A stretch of 64,000 nt of DNA, taken from Leptodactylus fallax. Taxonomy: Eukaryota > Chordata > Amphibia > Anura > Leptodactylidae. Every line of letters begins with the position of its first letter. Position 1 is the first letter of the stretch. Below, piece by piece: positions 44,562-55,866 of this stretch. The position numbers were made by a program, and so were the translations under genes. The notes beneath the pieces are model-generated. The model did no database searches. It was not told where the DNA came from and was given only the letters and a program-made list of their open reading frames with translations. The stretch lies in contig CAMRHE010000035.1 of the NCBI GenBank assembly GCA_947044405.1, positions 8,591,501 to 8,655,500 on the forward strand, given 5' to 3'.

Positions 44562-45385
44562 GTAAGTTAGAGAAATACATGATCTATCAATCCCATCATG
44601 TATCAAATTGATAAAAGCCATATCTAAAACTCTGTCAAATATCTGTCAGTTCCAATACCCCAATATGCCATTTCTTTCCATTGCTTTAGATTCTCTTAAT
44701 AATATTTTAGGAGATATTATGGTTTAATAGTGTGCCAGAGATCTGAACAAGTACCTCGACACAAAATAAAAACTTTTTAATAAGTAGTAAAGGTCATCAT
44801 TATAAGATCAGCTGATATATACAAAATGTATGGCCCAAGAAGAAGATGGCGCCATGCCACACAAGTGCTGTTCTGGTCCCATATTTTGTCACCTATGTGT
44901 CCACGCAGTAATCTAACCACAACCTGTAATTATACCTATGTACTATACAAAACACTGCTATTGCCCCTTATGTGACATGGAATTTTTGTAGAACTGTCTA
45001 TATAGAAGAATTTTATAGTAATTTCTGTAGAACAAATTTCTTTACAATTTTTGTTTTTTTGTGATTTATGAAAGTTAATTCCCATAAGCATAGTGTAATA
45101 TAAGAAAATGGTAAATGTTTTGGACTACATATCTTTTCAGACAGGCCTAATACAATTCCTAATGTAAACTCGTCCGTAGTTAGAATCCCTCCTCTGTTCA
45201 CGCTCCCACATTACCCCACAGGATATGATGCCGTTTCAGACTAACTTTATATGTCCAGGCAACATCTGCATGTAAAAGGACACGACTGGTGACGGCTCAT
45301 ACAGGTTTATATATGAGTAATGACAGTAACCTCTATTACAAAATTGTCTGACCACTGTATAAGCAATGATACCTCTGATGCCGCC
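44562..45385. other. UFL1 intron 3, 5' part
   Basis: AT-rich sequence without recognised repeats or exons up to the left LTR of the gypsy element. Confidence 0.6.
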
Positions 45386-46206
45386 TGTGATGAACCGACC
45401 CTCAGTTGTACATCTTTCTTAGAAATGTATTTTTACTTGCTCATGTCCGTCCTCCCCCTACCTATTGGAATGTTGTGTTTAACTTGGGTTTTACATTGCT
45501 GGACGATACGCTTCACTGGTTTTATGTGTGTTCATTGGAGATGGCTTGCTATAGCCAGGCACTTTTATTATCCCTGGCCAGATGGCGATGGGGGGATAGC
45601 AAGCCAGTGACCTTAAATTCACCCATCTCTCCGAGGGTTCTGCAAAGGAGGGAGAAGGGGGGCTGCCTGGGTGCAAGGGGTGGGTGGAGCACTAGCCATA
45701 TGCTGTGGGCAGACCTGGATTCTGGGTCATTCAGCAAAGAGGCAGTAAGGAGCTCTGATCTGGGAGAAGATGAGAGGGCCTGCCCTACTGAGGAATGCTT
45801 TGAGGGCCTAGTTCTGGACAGCATGTAGAAGGATTGTTTTATGCAACTTGCTTAAGCTTGTGCCCTAGGCCCAAAACTCTGCTGTGGCCTAGAGAAACGG
45901 ACTACGAGTCTATTGTGTTGAGCATGGAAGAGAGACAGCTAGGACAAAGCTGTGTGCTCAGGTATTTTTTCTAATCTTTATTTCCTTTTATTTTGGTGTA
46001 TTATATCATGGACCTTTTGCTTGTATGTTTATGCTTGATCATATTAATATTGTATATTTCTGTATATGCTATTAATTCATACCGACCCACTTGGGTTATT
46101 AAACATATAAAATTTATATCGCTCGCTTCGTTTTTATCCTATGACCCGGTCTACTCACGGTGTGTGAGTGGGAGGTTAAGAAAGAAGTTTGATCGCAGGC
46201 GTGCCA
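45386..46206 (+). repeat. Left LTR of the gypsy element
   Basis: 821 bp, TG...CA borders. The sequence TTATATCATGGACC (about 46001) differs from the right LTR (TTGTATCATGGCCC), two of the seven differences. A GTTATTAAACATATAAAATT region near 46094 may hold the TATA or polyadenylation signals. Confidence 0.95.
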
Positions 46207-46395
46207 GGCGTTGTGGGATCTTAGGATAACAGTGTGTGGGTGTGGTATCACGCAGACACTGGGGATGGCGGCAATCCTATGGAACGAGCGCGGTATGAGA
46301 TCAAGCTTAAAATACAGTGAAAGTTTGGTACAGTACTGTTCCCTCCCTTCTTCTTTTTTCTGTCCTATCTTTTATTTGGCAACGACTTCCAGTGG

Positions 46396-47440
46396 ATGTC
46401 CCGGTATCTGAGAAGTGGAGCCAGGGGACGTCAGCAACTGACTGATACAAACGCTGAGCAGATGGCTGATATGGAAGGTGCTGCAGCTGGGCAGGACGAG
46501 GAGCAAAGTCCTGAGGGGCTGGCACAAGAAAACATCACCATGCCAGACGATTCAGCAGGTGCCCGGACCCCAGAGGTAACTGTGCCTGGAGGGACCAGTA
46601 GCCCCAGTTCTGTGGGGGTAACGGACTTATACTTGCAAATGGCCTTACAGCAGATAGACGCCAGTGACTATAACACCCGTCTGAAGGTGATCCGCCAGTA
46701 CCAAGCTGCTGAAGCTGCAGAGCGCCGGGCGGAGAGAGAGGCCGCTGCTGCTGCTGCTGCAGAGCGCCGGGCGGAGAGAGAAGCTGCAGAGTGCCGGGCT
46801 GAGCGAGAGGCCCGTGAACGCCAAGCGGAGAGGGAGCATCAGCTTGAGCTAAAAAAGCTGGAACTTCCCCGGCAGGTGCAACCTTCTCCTGCACAAACTC
46901 CAGGAGCCCAAGCACTAAAGATCCGATCTGAGGACTTTACAATCTTGGAAGAAAACGGGGATTTGGACTTGTTCTTGCGGGGATTTGAGAGGGCGTGTAA
47001 GCAGTATCATATTCCCCAGGCAGAATGGGCCCGGTACCTGTCTCCCCGGGTGAAGGGAAAAGGCCTGGATGTTTCCACGAGCTTACCAGAGGACGCGGAC
47101 TATGAGACCATCAAAGCGGCGCTGATCCGGAGATACTGGCTCACGCCGGAGGTGTACCGCAAAAAGTTCCGGAATATACAGCGGGGTCCCACAGAGAGCT
47201 ATGCGGATGTTCTTTACTACTTACAGGCTACATTCCGGCAATGGATTAAAGGACTTACTGTTACCAAGTTCGAGGAGCTTGAGGATCTGATGATAAGACC
47301 AGTTCCGCCATGTGTGCCCTCTGGAGGTCCGCCAGTTCGTGTGTGATCGGAAACCCGAGACAGCAGACAAGGCTGCAGAGATTGCTGACGACTATGTGTC
47401 CACCAGGGAGCAAGGGATCAAGAGAGGAGCCACACTGCAG
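46396..47440 (+). pseudogene. Gypsy gag with SCAN-type capsid (frameshifted)
   Basis: ATG at 46396 begins MSRYLRSGARGRQQL. Residues about 95-160 form a charged coiled coil made of ERRAEREAA-like repeats. A capsid part follows (FTILEENGDLDLFLRGFERA, LSPRVKGKGLDV, YETIKAALIRRYWLTPEVYR). The C-terminal half (FEELEDLMI, then CPLEVRQFVCDRKPETADKA, then AAEIADDYVSTREQG) has the form of the SCAN domain known to derive from Gmr1-like gag. The frame shifts at about 47298-47310 inside this half. No CCHC zinc knuckle is visible, probably because of the deletion that also removed the front of the protease. Confidence 0.85.
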
Positions 47441-48096
47441 AGACCCCCCAGATTACTCTGGTGCAACCTGACTTGGTCCCTGCGGACAGTATTATCCCTG
47501 GAAAAACTCTGACCCTGAAGGGTATTGGACAAGAACACTTAACTGTGCCCATGGCTTGCGTCCACTTGGACTGGGGTGCGGGAAAAGGGATGCGTGATGT
47601 GGGGCTAATGTCTGATCTGCCTGCCAATGTACTATTGGGAAGAGATTTGGAGCCCTTGGTGTCCCAATATGGGGTGGGAGTAGCCCCACCTCACTGTGAC
47701 AAAATGTCTGTACTGAAGGATGATTTTAATGTGGTGTTGGAGCCTGTCACACAGGCAGAGGGCGGGGTCTGCAGCCTGTCCCCCTCTGCTGTGTGCCCAG
47801 CTAAAGTAATCAGTGAGCATGTGAATGAGACATTGTGGAATGCTGACCTGGCTGTAGCCCCGCCCACATCTGCGGGTGATGATGGCCCCCTCAGTGTGAC
47901 CCTGGCTCAGCCATTTACCCATGCAGTTCACTGTGAATCAATGAATGAATGCAATGTCAATGTAATTGCTAATTCTTGCCTTGAAGGTTTACAGGGTAGC
48001 TCTTCTGAGATGCTGGGGGCAACCCCAACTGAGGACAATGTGCCAGGTGGTCAGGTGGGTCATGGGGATCTCAGGGCCGATCCGGATGAGGAATAG
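47440..48096 (+). pseudogene. Gypsy protease remnant and linker
   Basis: Only the back half of a retropepsin fold is present: GKTLTLKGIGQEHLTVPMAC and then GLMSDLPANVLLGRDLEPL, where the LLGRD box matches the C-terminal flap-side motif. The active-site DTG is absent, lost upstream. About 130 residues of unrecognised linker follow before a TAG stop at 48094. Confidence 0.75.
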
Positions 48097-48111
48097 ACTG
48101 CTGGTGTTGCG

Positions 48112-49953
48112 GTGGTGACCCACAGCCACAGTGCTAGAGGGGTGGAAGGCGCTCCGACCCCTGAGCCGTTCCCTCTGTCACCCGGAGATGGCACTGAGAC
48201 CGCCATGACTAACCTCCCCACACTGGAGCCGGAGGAGTCCAGCGGGTATGTGACATGCACATCTCTTCTGTCTGATTCCAGTCAGGAGTTCAGGGACGCT
48301 GTCCAAGCTGACCGCAGTCTGGACGCATTGAAGGAGCGTGCTGATCAACCTCCCTTGGAGTCGGACAAGGACCGCGTGTACTGGGAGCAAGGGAGGTTGT
48401 ACTGGGAAACGATCCCCACAAAGGGAAAAGAAAGTCGGCTCAGGGAGAAACATTTGGTGGTACCCCAACCCTACCGGGTGGAGTTGTTGCGGATTGCTCA
48501 TGATATTCCACTGGCAGGCCACCTGGGGATCGCTTAGACCAAGGCTCGCCTCAGCCACTTATTCTACTGGCCTAAGATGGGGACAGATGTAGCTAAATAC
48601 TGCCGTTCATGTGACACTTGTCAGAGGATGGCCAAGGCGGGGCAAGGCTCCAAAGCACCAATGATAACTATGCCCATCATAACCGAACCTTTCCAGCGGG
48701 TGGCTGTGGATCTCATTGGACCCCTGTCTATTCCCAGTCGCACCGGGAAATGTTTCATATTAACGCTAGTAGACTACGCTACTAGGTACCCGGAAGCTGT
48801 CACGCTGTCTTCCACCCGGGCTGATGTAGTGGCCAAGGCTCTGGTAGGCATCTTCTCCCGTGTTGGATTTCCCAGAGAGATGCTCACAGACCAAGGTACC
48901 CAGTTCATGTCTGCCTTGATGCAAGGCCTGTGTAAGGTAACAGAGGTGCAACATCTGGTGTCCAGCCCGTATCACCCACAGACCAATGGCCTGTGTGAAC
49001 GGTTCAATGGCACCCTGAAGCAGATGCTCAGGATGTTAGTTGAGTCCCACGGGCGCGACTGGGAGCCTTATCTCCCGCACCTGCTGTTCGCTTACCGGGA
49101 GGTGCCTCAAGCCTCAACGGGGTTCTCCCCCTTTGAGCTCTTGTACGGGAGACGTGTACGTGGGCCCCTAACGCTTGTGAAAGAGTCCTGGGAAGGAGAA
49201 ACAGCCATCCAAGGTGTGCCAGTCATGCCCATGGCCCAAGTGCAGAAGGCATGGGGTGCTGGAGGTGGGACCCAAGAAGGGGGTGTGTCAAATGTATTAC
49301 CTGTCAATGTATTGTGGAGGGATGGTTTGGGGAAGCATGATCTCAGTCATTTGCCCAAGGTATCACCATCACCCACCCAAGTACAGGAGGAACAGGATGT
49401 AGGTTTGGAAGAAAAGGGGGAAGTGCAGAATCCCCTAGAACTCTCCCAACTAGCGGCTAGTGTGGGAGAGACCCTGAGAGACTGCCGGGAAGGGGTCTCT
49501 AAACTGGTATCACAAGGGCCTGGGGTTGCGAGTGTGGATCTGCGGGATGCCAGCACTCAGCACGAGGTCCCAGTGCAGGCCGGGGGTAGCCAGGTGGGCG
49601 GAGACTGCCGGGATGGGGTCTCAGCACCGGTACCACAAGGGCCTGGGGTTGCGAGTGTGGATCTGCGGGATGCCAGCACTCAGAACGAGGTCCCAGTGCA
49701 GGCCGGGGGTAGCCAGGTGGGCGGAGACTGCCGGGATGGGGTCTCAGCACCGGTACCACAAGGGCCTGGGGTTGTGAGTGTGGGTCTGAGGGACGCCAGC
49801 ACTCGGGGGAGGGACCCAGAGCAAGCAGGAGGTAGCCAGGTCTACTTAATTCAGAGCCTGAGCCTTAGAAGAGTCTCTATTCAGACAGGAGAGGAAGAGG
49901 GTATCAGCACGCCAGGAATATGGTCAGGGCCAGCGCAGGTCCTGGCGGGGTGA
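48112..49953 (+). pseudogene. Gypsy integrase with one stop, followed by a tandem-repeat tail
   Basis: The first part (48112-48537) holds an LDALKERADQPP region and the zinc-binding histidines (RIAHDIPLAGHLGIA). A TAG stop at 48535 interrupts it. The open frame from 48577 carries the two Cys (CRSCDTCQ), then the DDE core: AVDLIGPL (first Asp), LTDQGTQF (second Asp) and NGLCERFNGTLK (Glu), with 35 residues between the last two, and FAYREVPQASTGFSPFELLY. After RRVRGPLTLVKESWEGE the usual integrase C-terminus and downstream reverse transcriptase are replaced by unrelated sequence and a 41-residue repeat. The core is intact, but the stop prevents a full protein. Confidence 0.88.
49480..49848 (+). 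repeat. 123-bp tandem repeat in the gypsy tail
   Basis: Three units begin at GACTGCCGGG at 49480, 49603 and 49726. The period is 123 bases, 41 codons, so the frame is kept (DCRDGVSAPVPQGPGV, then ASVDLRDAST). Units 1 and 2 are nearly identical; unit 3 is more diverged at its end. It lies between the integrase and the polypurine tract. Confidence 0.93.
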
Positions 49954-50024
49954 GGCCGCCAAGGTGTCCGCGGAAGGTGATCTTAGGATCGTCCTTCCTC
50001 CCGACACGCTCTAAAAGGGGGAGG

Positions 50025-50845
50025 TGTGATGAACCGACCCTCAGTTGTACATCTTTCTTAGAAATGTATTTTTACTTGCTCATGTCCGTCCTCCCCCTAC
50101 CTATTGGAATGTTGTGTTTAACTTGGGTTTTACATTGCTGGACGATACGCTTCACTGGTTTTATGTGTGTTCATTGGAGATGGCTTGCTATAGCCAGGCA
50201 CTTTTATTATCCCTGGCCAGATGGCGATGGGGGGATAGCAAGCCAGTGACCTTAAATTCACCCATCTCTCCGAGGGTTCTGCAAAGGAGGGAGAAGGGGG
50301 GCTGCCTGGGTGCAAGGGGTGGGTGGAGCACTAACCATATGCTGTGGGCAGACCTGGATTCTGGGTCATTCAGCAAAGAGGCAGTAAGGAGCTCTGATCT
50401 GGGAGAAGATGAGAGGGCCTGCCCTACTGAGGAATGCTTTGAGGGCCTAGTTCTGGACAGCATGTAGAAGGATTGTTTTATGCAACTTGCTTAAGCTTGT
50501 GCCCTAGGCCCAAAACTCTGCTGTGGCCTAGAGAAACGGACTACGAGTCTATTGTGTTGAGCATGGAAGAGAGACAGCTAGGACAAAGCTGTGTGCTCAG
50601 GTATTTTTTCTAATCTTTATTTCTTTTTATTTTGGTGTATTGTATCATGGCCCTTTTGCTTGTATGTTTATGCTTGATCATATTAATATTGTATATTTCT
50701 GTATATGCTATTAATTCATACCGACCCACTTGGGTTATTAAACATATAAAATTTATATCGCTCACTTCGTTTTTATCCTATGACCCGGTCTACTCACGGT
50801 CTGTGAATGGGAGGTTAAGAAAGAAGTTTGATCGCAGGCGTGCCA
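50025..50845 (+). repeat. Right LTR of the gypsy element
   Basis: 821 bp, equal in length to the left LTR with no indels. Differences seen by eye: CTAACC for CTAGCC, one C to T in a T run, TTGTATC, GGCCC, CTCACTTCG, and two in CGGTCTGTGAATGGG. Confidence 0.95.
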
Positions 50846-50879
50846 CGCGGCTGGGCGAGGTGATATTCTTCACACCGCC

Positions 50880-51070
50880 CCTGCTACCTCTTGTGTCACA
50901 CCCTGTACTTCATAGATTGTAAGCTCTTGTGAGAAGGGCCCTCAGTCCCTTTGTGTTAATTGACTATTTCTTTGTAATGTATAATTTTTGTCTGTACTTG
51001 AACCCTACAAATTGTACAGTGCTGCAGAATATGTTGGTGCTATATAAATAAAATGTATTATTATTATTAC
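50880..51070 (+). mobile_element. 3' tail of an L2-like LINE or SINE
   Basis: The order AGATTGTAAGCTCTTGTGAG, AGGGCCCTC, ACAGTGCTGCAGAATATG, GGTGCTATATAAATAAA and a final ATTATTATTA tail is that of a widespread vertebrate L2/CR1-type 3' end. Only the tail is present. Confidence 0.6.
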
Positions 51071-51471
51071 TTATCTCAGCAGTTGTGCTCTGCTTTCCTG
51101 TTGACAGCCAGTTGCAGAAACCTAAAGCCCCCCCCCCCCAAGACTTCCTAACTGTTCTAGATTTATTGTGCACAATTCAGATCTGTATTAAAAGCAAAGC
51201 CTGTTTCTCCCTTATGCCCCATGTAGAGCAGTTGTACTCCAATGTTATTGTGACATCTGTTGCCAAGACTACTTCTATGCAATTTCTGCAAACGTGATTT
51301 GTAAAATAAGAAAATGTCAGGATTGCATTTAATAACCTGTAAGTTCTGAAAACTGAACCCCTGTTTTCACTGTCATTATAACTACCTGTCTGATAATGAT
51401 CTATGGCAGATGGTCATATAGTCGGGTCATTTCAGGCATACATTTAATATTAGATGTCTTCTAATTAACAG

Positions 51472-51569
51472 GTTGTTAATGTCGACCTGACTCACATTGA
51501 AAGTCGAGCCAATGATCTTGTGAGAATAGATAAAAATGTTCAGCTGGTGCTCGGACAGCTTGTGGATAA
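51472..51569 (+). CDS. UFL1: UFL1 exon 4
   Basis: 98 nt between a TTCTAATTAACAG acceptor and a GTAAGT donor. It reads [20 protein letters not shown] and [12 protein letters not shown], close to the vertebrate INVDLIHIENR and [11 protein letters not shown]. It ends with two bases of an Asn codon completed by exon 5. The preceding intron carries the 5.5-kb gypsy insertion. Confidence 0.97.
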
Positions 51570-52078
51570 GTAAGTAAATACTTTCTTGCTACATTGTACT
51601 ATATAAGGGTGTGATATGACTAAGACTAGGTTCACGTTTTTACTATATAGTTCATGCGTTCATTAAAAAAAGGATAACAATGTTTTTCTATGCTTTACTG
51701 TCCTGTGAAAAACAACAACAAAAAAAGACTTTCTAAGTCTATGTATGTCCTGTAAAATGGAAAAAAAAAAAAACCTGATGCTTAAACAGTATAGTAAAAA
51801 TTGATGTGAGCCTGGCCTAAGTGAAACATTAGGCTTAGCCTAACATTAGATTTTTCTTATTTGTTATGCGGAAAACCTCAAAAATTGAATGTGTTATACT
51901 AGCACAGACTACATGTTCATCTTGACTGGAAGAATGGCAAAACTTATTCATGAAAATGTGATATTATAATATTAGACTGTTCACATCTTAGCATACCTTT
52001 TTACACTGAATAGAAGAGTGTAGTCTGCTGTGCTTTCCTATGCTAAAGGATTCTCCTGACAGTGGGGAACTACACATT
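51570..52078. other. UFL1 intron 4, 5' part
   Basis: Bases 51626-51822 (ACTAGGTTCACG ... TGTGAGCCTGGCCTAAG) look like a decayed member of the GTTCACAC MITE group. No exon. Confidence 0.4.
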
Positions 52079-52512
52079 TTAAAGGGGTATTCCCACAAAC
52101 ATAAACATTTTTAAATTTGTAGATAATTAAAATTTAAACATTTTTACAAATTTAAGTAATTTAACATTTTGCAGAGTATTAAAGATTTTCTCTAAATATC
52201 TTGTGGTCAGCCTAGACTTCCTTATTGTGGCCGGGATATCTTCTGATGCATGTAGTGCCCTTGTCTGATAACCCAGTTACAATAAGAAAATCATGGCTGG
52301 GTTCTTGACAAGTCCCAGACCAAAGAAAGTTTCTGCATTCATGGTCATATCCATTGGCAACCGATCAAGACAACAGATGTCACCACTAAGCTGGTTAGAG
52401 AAAATCTTTAAAACTCTGAAGAATTTGTAACTACTTATATTTGCAAAAATGTTTACTTTTTAATTATCTACAAATATAGATATGGTTATGTTCATGGGAA
52501 TACCCCCTTTAA
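52079..52512. mobile_element. TTAA-type MITE, copy 2
   Basis: It begins TTAAAGGGGTATTCCCAC and ends CATGGGAATACCCCCTTTAA with TTAA on both sides. It is the same family as 9708-10146. Just after it, 52517-52545 has CTGACGAAGGCCTGGCGGGC and AAACGTCG, a motif of another dispersed frog repeat. Confidence 0.7.
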
Positions 52513-53071
52513 GCATCTGACGAAGGCCTGGCGGGCCGAAACGTCGTGCTCGTACTTGCATTATTATATTGCATGTGGACAACTTGAATTAAAGCATAGC
52601 TTTATCATACTTCCTTGGAGTGCTCCAGTTTCTTTGTATATGTATTTTGGATTGGAACCCTACTGTGAGCACCCTTAACCATTCAGAGTGCTGCGCTTAC
52701 CATTATTACTTTCTATGCAGAAAGAAACCTCATTGTATAATTATACAGTCCGGTATGTTGCAGTTTTCCGTAGCAGGTGTATGTCAAGAGATCCTTTTAA
52801 CAGATACTTCCATTTAGGGCTAGTCAATTAATCAAAACATAACCAAAATCGTAGGTTTGAACAATCAATCAATGTTATCTTGCTCAAATCAATTATATTG
52901 CTTCTATGCCATCCTTTCTCACACTGCCATTGGCTAAAGGATATGTTAGTTACTGTACGCTATCCAATTAGGTTTTCTGATACATACAGTGGGGAAAAAA
53001 GTATTTAGTCAGCCACCAATTGTGCTAGTTCTCCCACTTAAAAAGATGTGAGGCCTGTAATTGACATCATA

Positions 53072-54282
53072 CAGTGCCTTGCGAAAGTATTCGGCCCCCT
53101 TGAACTTTTCAACCTTTTGCCATATTTCAGGCTTCAAACATAAAGATATAAAATTTTAATTTTTTGGTTAAGAATCAACAACAAGTGGGACACAATCGTG
53201 AAGTGGAACGAAATTTATTGGATATTTTAAAAATTTGTAAAAAAAGAAAAAACTGAAAAGTGGGGCGTGCCAAATTATTCGGCCCCCTTAAGTTAATACT
53301 TTGTAGCGCCACCTTTTGCTGCGATTACAGCTGCAAGTCACTTGGGGTATGTCTCTATCAGATTTGCACATCGAGAGACTGAAATTCTTGCCCATTCTTC
53401 CTTGGAAAACAGCTCGAGCTCAGTGAGGTTGGATGGAGAGCATTTGTGAACAGCAGTTTTCAGCTCTTTCCACAGATTCTCGATTGGATTCAGGTCTGGA
53501 CTTTGACTTGGCCATTCTAACACCTGGATATGTTTATTTGTGAACCATTTGATTGTAGATTTTGCTTTATGTTTGGGAACATTGTCTTGTTGGAAGATAA
53601 ATTTCCGTCCCAGTCTCAGGTCTTTTGCAGACTCCAACAGGTTTTCTTCCAGAATGGTCCTGTATTTGGCTGCATCCTTGTCAGTTTTCTCCTTGTTTGA
53701 GATGAAAGTTTAGAGGGACGGCCGGGTCTTGGTAGATTTGCAGTGGTCTGATACTCCTTTCATTTAATATGATCGCTTGCACAGTGCTCCTTGGGATGTT
53801 TAAAGTTTGGGAAATCTTTTTGTATCCAAATCCGGCTTTAAACTTCTCAACAACAGTATCAAGGACCTGCCTGGTGTGTTCCTTGGTCTTCATGATGCTC
53901 TCTGCGCTTTAAACAGAACCCTGAGACTATCACAGAGCAGGTGCATTTATACGGAGACTTGATTACACACAGGTGGATTATATTTATCATCATCAGTCAT
54001 TGAGGACAACATTGGATCATTCAGAGATCCTCAGTGAACTTCTGGAGTGAGTTTGCTACACTGAAAGTAAAGGGGCTGAATAATATTACACGCCCCACTT
54101 TTCAGTTTTTAATCTTTTACAAAAGTTTAAAATAACCAATAAAGTTTGTTCCACTTCACAATTGTGTCCCACTTGTTGTTGATTCTTCACCAAAAAATTT
54201 AAATTTTTATCTTTGTTTGAAGCCTGAAATCTGACAAAAGGTTGAAAAGTTCAAGGGGGCCGAATACTTTCGCAAGGCACTG
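53072..54282 (-). mobile_element. Tc1 family B, copy 2, nested
   Basis: The ends CAGTGCCTTGCGAAAGTATT and AATACTTTCGCAAGGCACTG are bordered by TA on both sides. It matches the copy at 16051-16994 but retains the second half of the transposase, so it belongs to a different deletion class. Confidence 0.95.
53293..53893 (-). pseudogene. Tc1 transposase, family B copy 2 (internal deletion)
   Basis: From ATG at 53893 the frame reads MKTKEHTRQVLDTVVEKFKA, and the helix-turn-helix FGYKKISQTLNIPRST. After a frameshift, sequence jumps across the linker, second DNA-binding domain and first catalytic Asp. It resumes near 53640 with KFIFQQDNVPKHKAK (second Asp) and [14 protein letters not shown] (Glu). 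A stop precedes the last dozen residues (AAVIAAKGGATKY-like). Confidence 0.88.
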
Positions 54283-54411
54283 TAGGTAGGCCTCAACTAT
54301 GAGAGACAAAATGAGAAAACAAATCCAGAAAATCACATTGTCTGATTTTTAAAGAATTTATTTACAAATTATGGTGGAAAATAAGTATTTGGTCAATAAC
54401 AAAAGTTAATC

Positions 54412-55434
54412 TCAATACTTTGTTATATATCCTTTGTTGGCAATGACAGAGGTCAAAGGTTTTCTGTAAGTCTTCACAAGGTTGGCACACACTGTTGCTG
54501 GTATGTTGGCCCATTCCTCCATGCAGATCTCCTCTTGAGCAGTGATGTTTTGGGGCTGTCGCTGGGCAACGCGGACTTTCATCTCCCTCCAAAGGTTTTC
54601 TATGGGGTTGAGATCTGGAGACTGGTTAGGCCACTCCAGGACCTTGAAATGCTTCTTACGAAGCCACTCCTTCGTTGCCCTGGCGGTGTGCTTGGGATCA
54701 TTGTCATGCTGAAAGACCCATCCACGTTTCATCTTCATTGCCCTTGCTGATGGAAAGAGGTTTGCACTCAAAATCTCACAATACATGGCCCCATTCATTC
54801 TTTCATGTACATGGATCAGTTGTCCAGGTCCCTTTGCAGAGAAACAGCCCCAAAGCATGATGTTGCCACCCCCATGCTTCACAGTAGGTATGATGTTCTT
54901 TGGATGCAACTCAGCATTCACTCTACTCCAAACACGATGAGTTATGTTTCTACCAAACAGTTCTACTTTGGTTTCATCTGACCATATGACATTCTCCCAA
55001 TACTCTTCTGGAACATCCAAATGCTCCCTAGCAAACTTCAGACGGGCCCAGATATTTACGGGCTTAAGCAGGGGGACACGTCTGGCACTGCAGGATCTGA
55101 GTCCCTGGCGGCGTAGTGTGTTACTGACGGTAGCCTTTGTTACGTTAGTCCCAGCTTTCTGCAGGTCGTTCACTAGGTCCCCCCATGCGGTTCTGGGATT
55201 TTTGCTCACCGTTCTTGTGATCATTTTGACCCCATGGGGTGAGATCTTGCGTGGAGCCCCTGATCGAGGGAGATCATCAGTGGTCTTGTATGTCTTCCAT
55301 TTTCTAATTATTGCTCCCACAGTTGATTTCTTCACACCAAGCTTCTTGCCTATTGCAGATTCAGTCTTCCCAGCCTGGTGCAGGGCTACAATTTTGTTTT
55401 TGGTGTCCTTCCACAGCTCTTTAGTCTTCACCAT
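54412..55434 (-). CDS. Intact Tc1 transposase, family A copy 3
   Basis: An uninterrupted 340-codon frame from ATG at 55434 to the stop at 54412, the normal length for Tc1 enzymes. Order of parts: N-terminal paired-like domain ([38 protein letters not shown]), [10 protein letters not shown] linker, second helix-turn-helix ([14 protein letters not shown]), then the DD34E core with [24 protein letters not shown] and [14 protein letters not shown]. There are 34 residues between the second Asp and the Glu. The start was chosen because it matches the other family A copies; the frame stays open upstream by chance. It is the only whole transposase in the window. Whether it is active depends on point changes that cannot be judged here, and one of its terminal repeats is interrupted. 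Confidence 0.93.
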   Translation of the reverse strand: MVKTKELWKDTKNKIVALHQAGKTESAIGKKLGVKKSTVGAIIRKWKTYKTTDDLPRSGAPRKISPHGVKMITRTVSKNPRTAWGDLVNDLQKAGTNVTKATVSNTLRRQGLRSCSARRVPLLKPVNIWARLKFAREHLDVPEEYWENVIWSDETKVELFGRNITHRVWSRVNAELHPKNIIPTVKHGGGNIMLWGCFSAKGPGQLIHVHERMNGAMYCEILSANLFPSARAMKMKRGWVFQHDNDPKHTARATKEWLRKKHFKVLEWPNQSPDLNPIENLWREMKVRVAQRQPQNITAQEEICMEEWANIPATVCANLVKTYRKPLTSVIANKGYITKY

Positions 55435-55866
55435 AGTGGAGTTTGGAGTGTGACTGTTAGAGGTTGTGCAGGTCTGTGAGAGCCAGAAATCTTGCTGATT
55501 TGTAGCTGACCAAATACTTATTTTCCACCATAATTTGCAAATAATTTCTTTAAAAATCAGACAATGTGATTTTCTAGATATGTTTTCTCCTTTTGTCTCT
55601 CGTAGTTGAGGTCTACCTATGATGTCCATTACAGGCCTCTCTTGTCTTTTTAAGTGGGAGAACTTGCACAATTGGTGGCTGACTAAATACTTTTTTTTTT
55701 CCCCACTGTATGAATAGTTTTATAAAGTTGTTGTTGTTGTTGTTCTTGTTCTGTGGTCTTTGTTCTGTGGACAATTAAGACAAAAGGATAGTGACAGTGT
55801 TTGTGATCACCGTATGTATTATTTTAAGCATGACGCACATCAATCCATATTTCTTGTTTTTATTAG

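Larger units (their letters stand above)
45386..50845 (+). mobile_element. Gmr1-like Ty3/gypsy LTR retrotransposon lacking reverse transcriptase
   Basis: Two 821-bp LTRs (45386-46206 and 50025-50845) start TGTGATGAACC and end GGCGTGCCA. I count seven differences between them, under one percent. A polypurine tract AAAAGGGGGAGG lies just before the right LTR. The internal part has a SCAN-type gag, a protease remnant and an integrase, but no reverse transcriptase or RNase H. Integrase directly following protease is the order of Gmr1-type gypsy elements, in which reverse transcriptase comes last; the missing part would then lie between about 49200 and 49480. There is no env. Flanking bases CCGCC and CGCGG do not give a clear target duplication. 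The element lies in sense in UFL1 intron 3. Confidence 0.9.
52987..55708 (-). mobile_element. Tc1 family A, copy 3, with a nested Tc1 B
   Basis: The ends CAGTGGGGAAAAAAGTATTT and TACTTTTTTTTTTCCCCACTG are bordered by TA. Tc1 B copy 2 sits at 53072-54282 inside the left terminal repeat, exactly at a TA (GACATCATA ... TAGGTAGG). Without it the element is about 1.5 kb. It lies antisense in UFL1 intron 4. Confidence 0.95.

Noticed and set aside
45320..45828. ORFs of 96 and 140 codons, repeated at 49920-50467
   Set aside because: They lie in the two LTRs, which explains their duplication; no protein family is recognisable.
46396..47440. A host SCAN-domain gene
   Set aside because: The SCAN-like part lies between two LTRs together with protease and integrase; SCAN itself derives from this kind of gag, so the retroelement is the right source.
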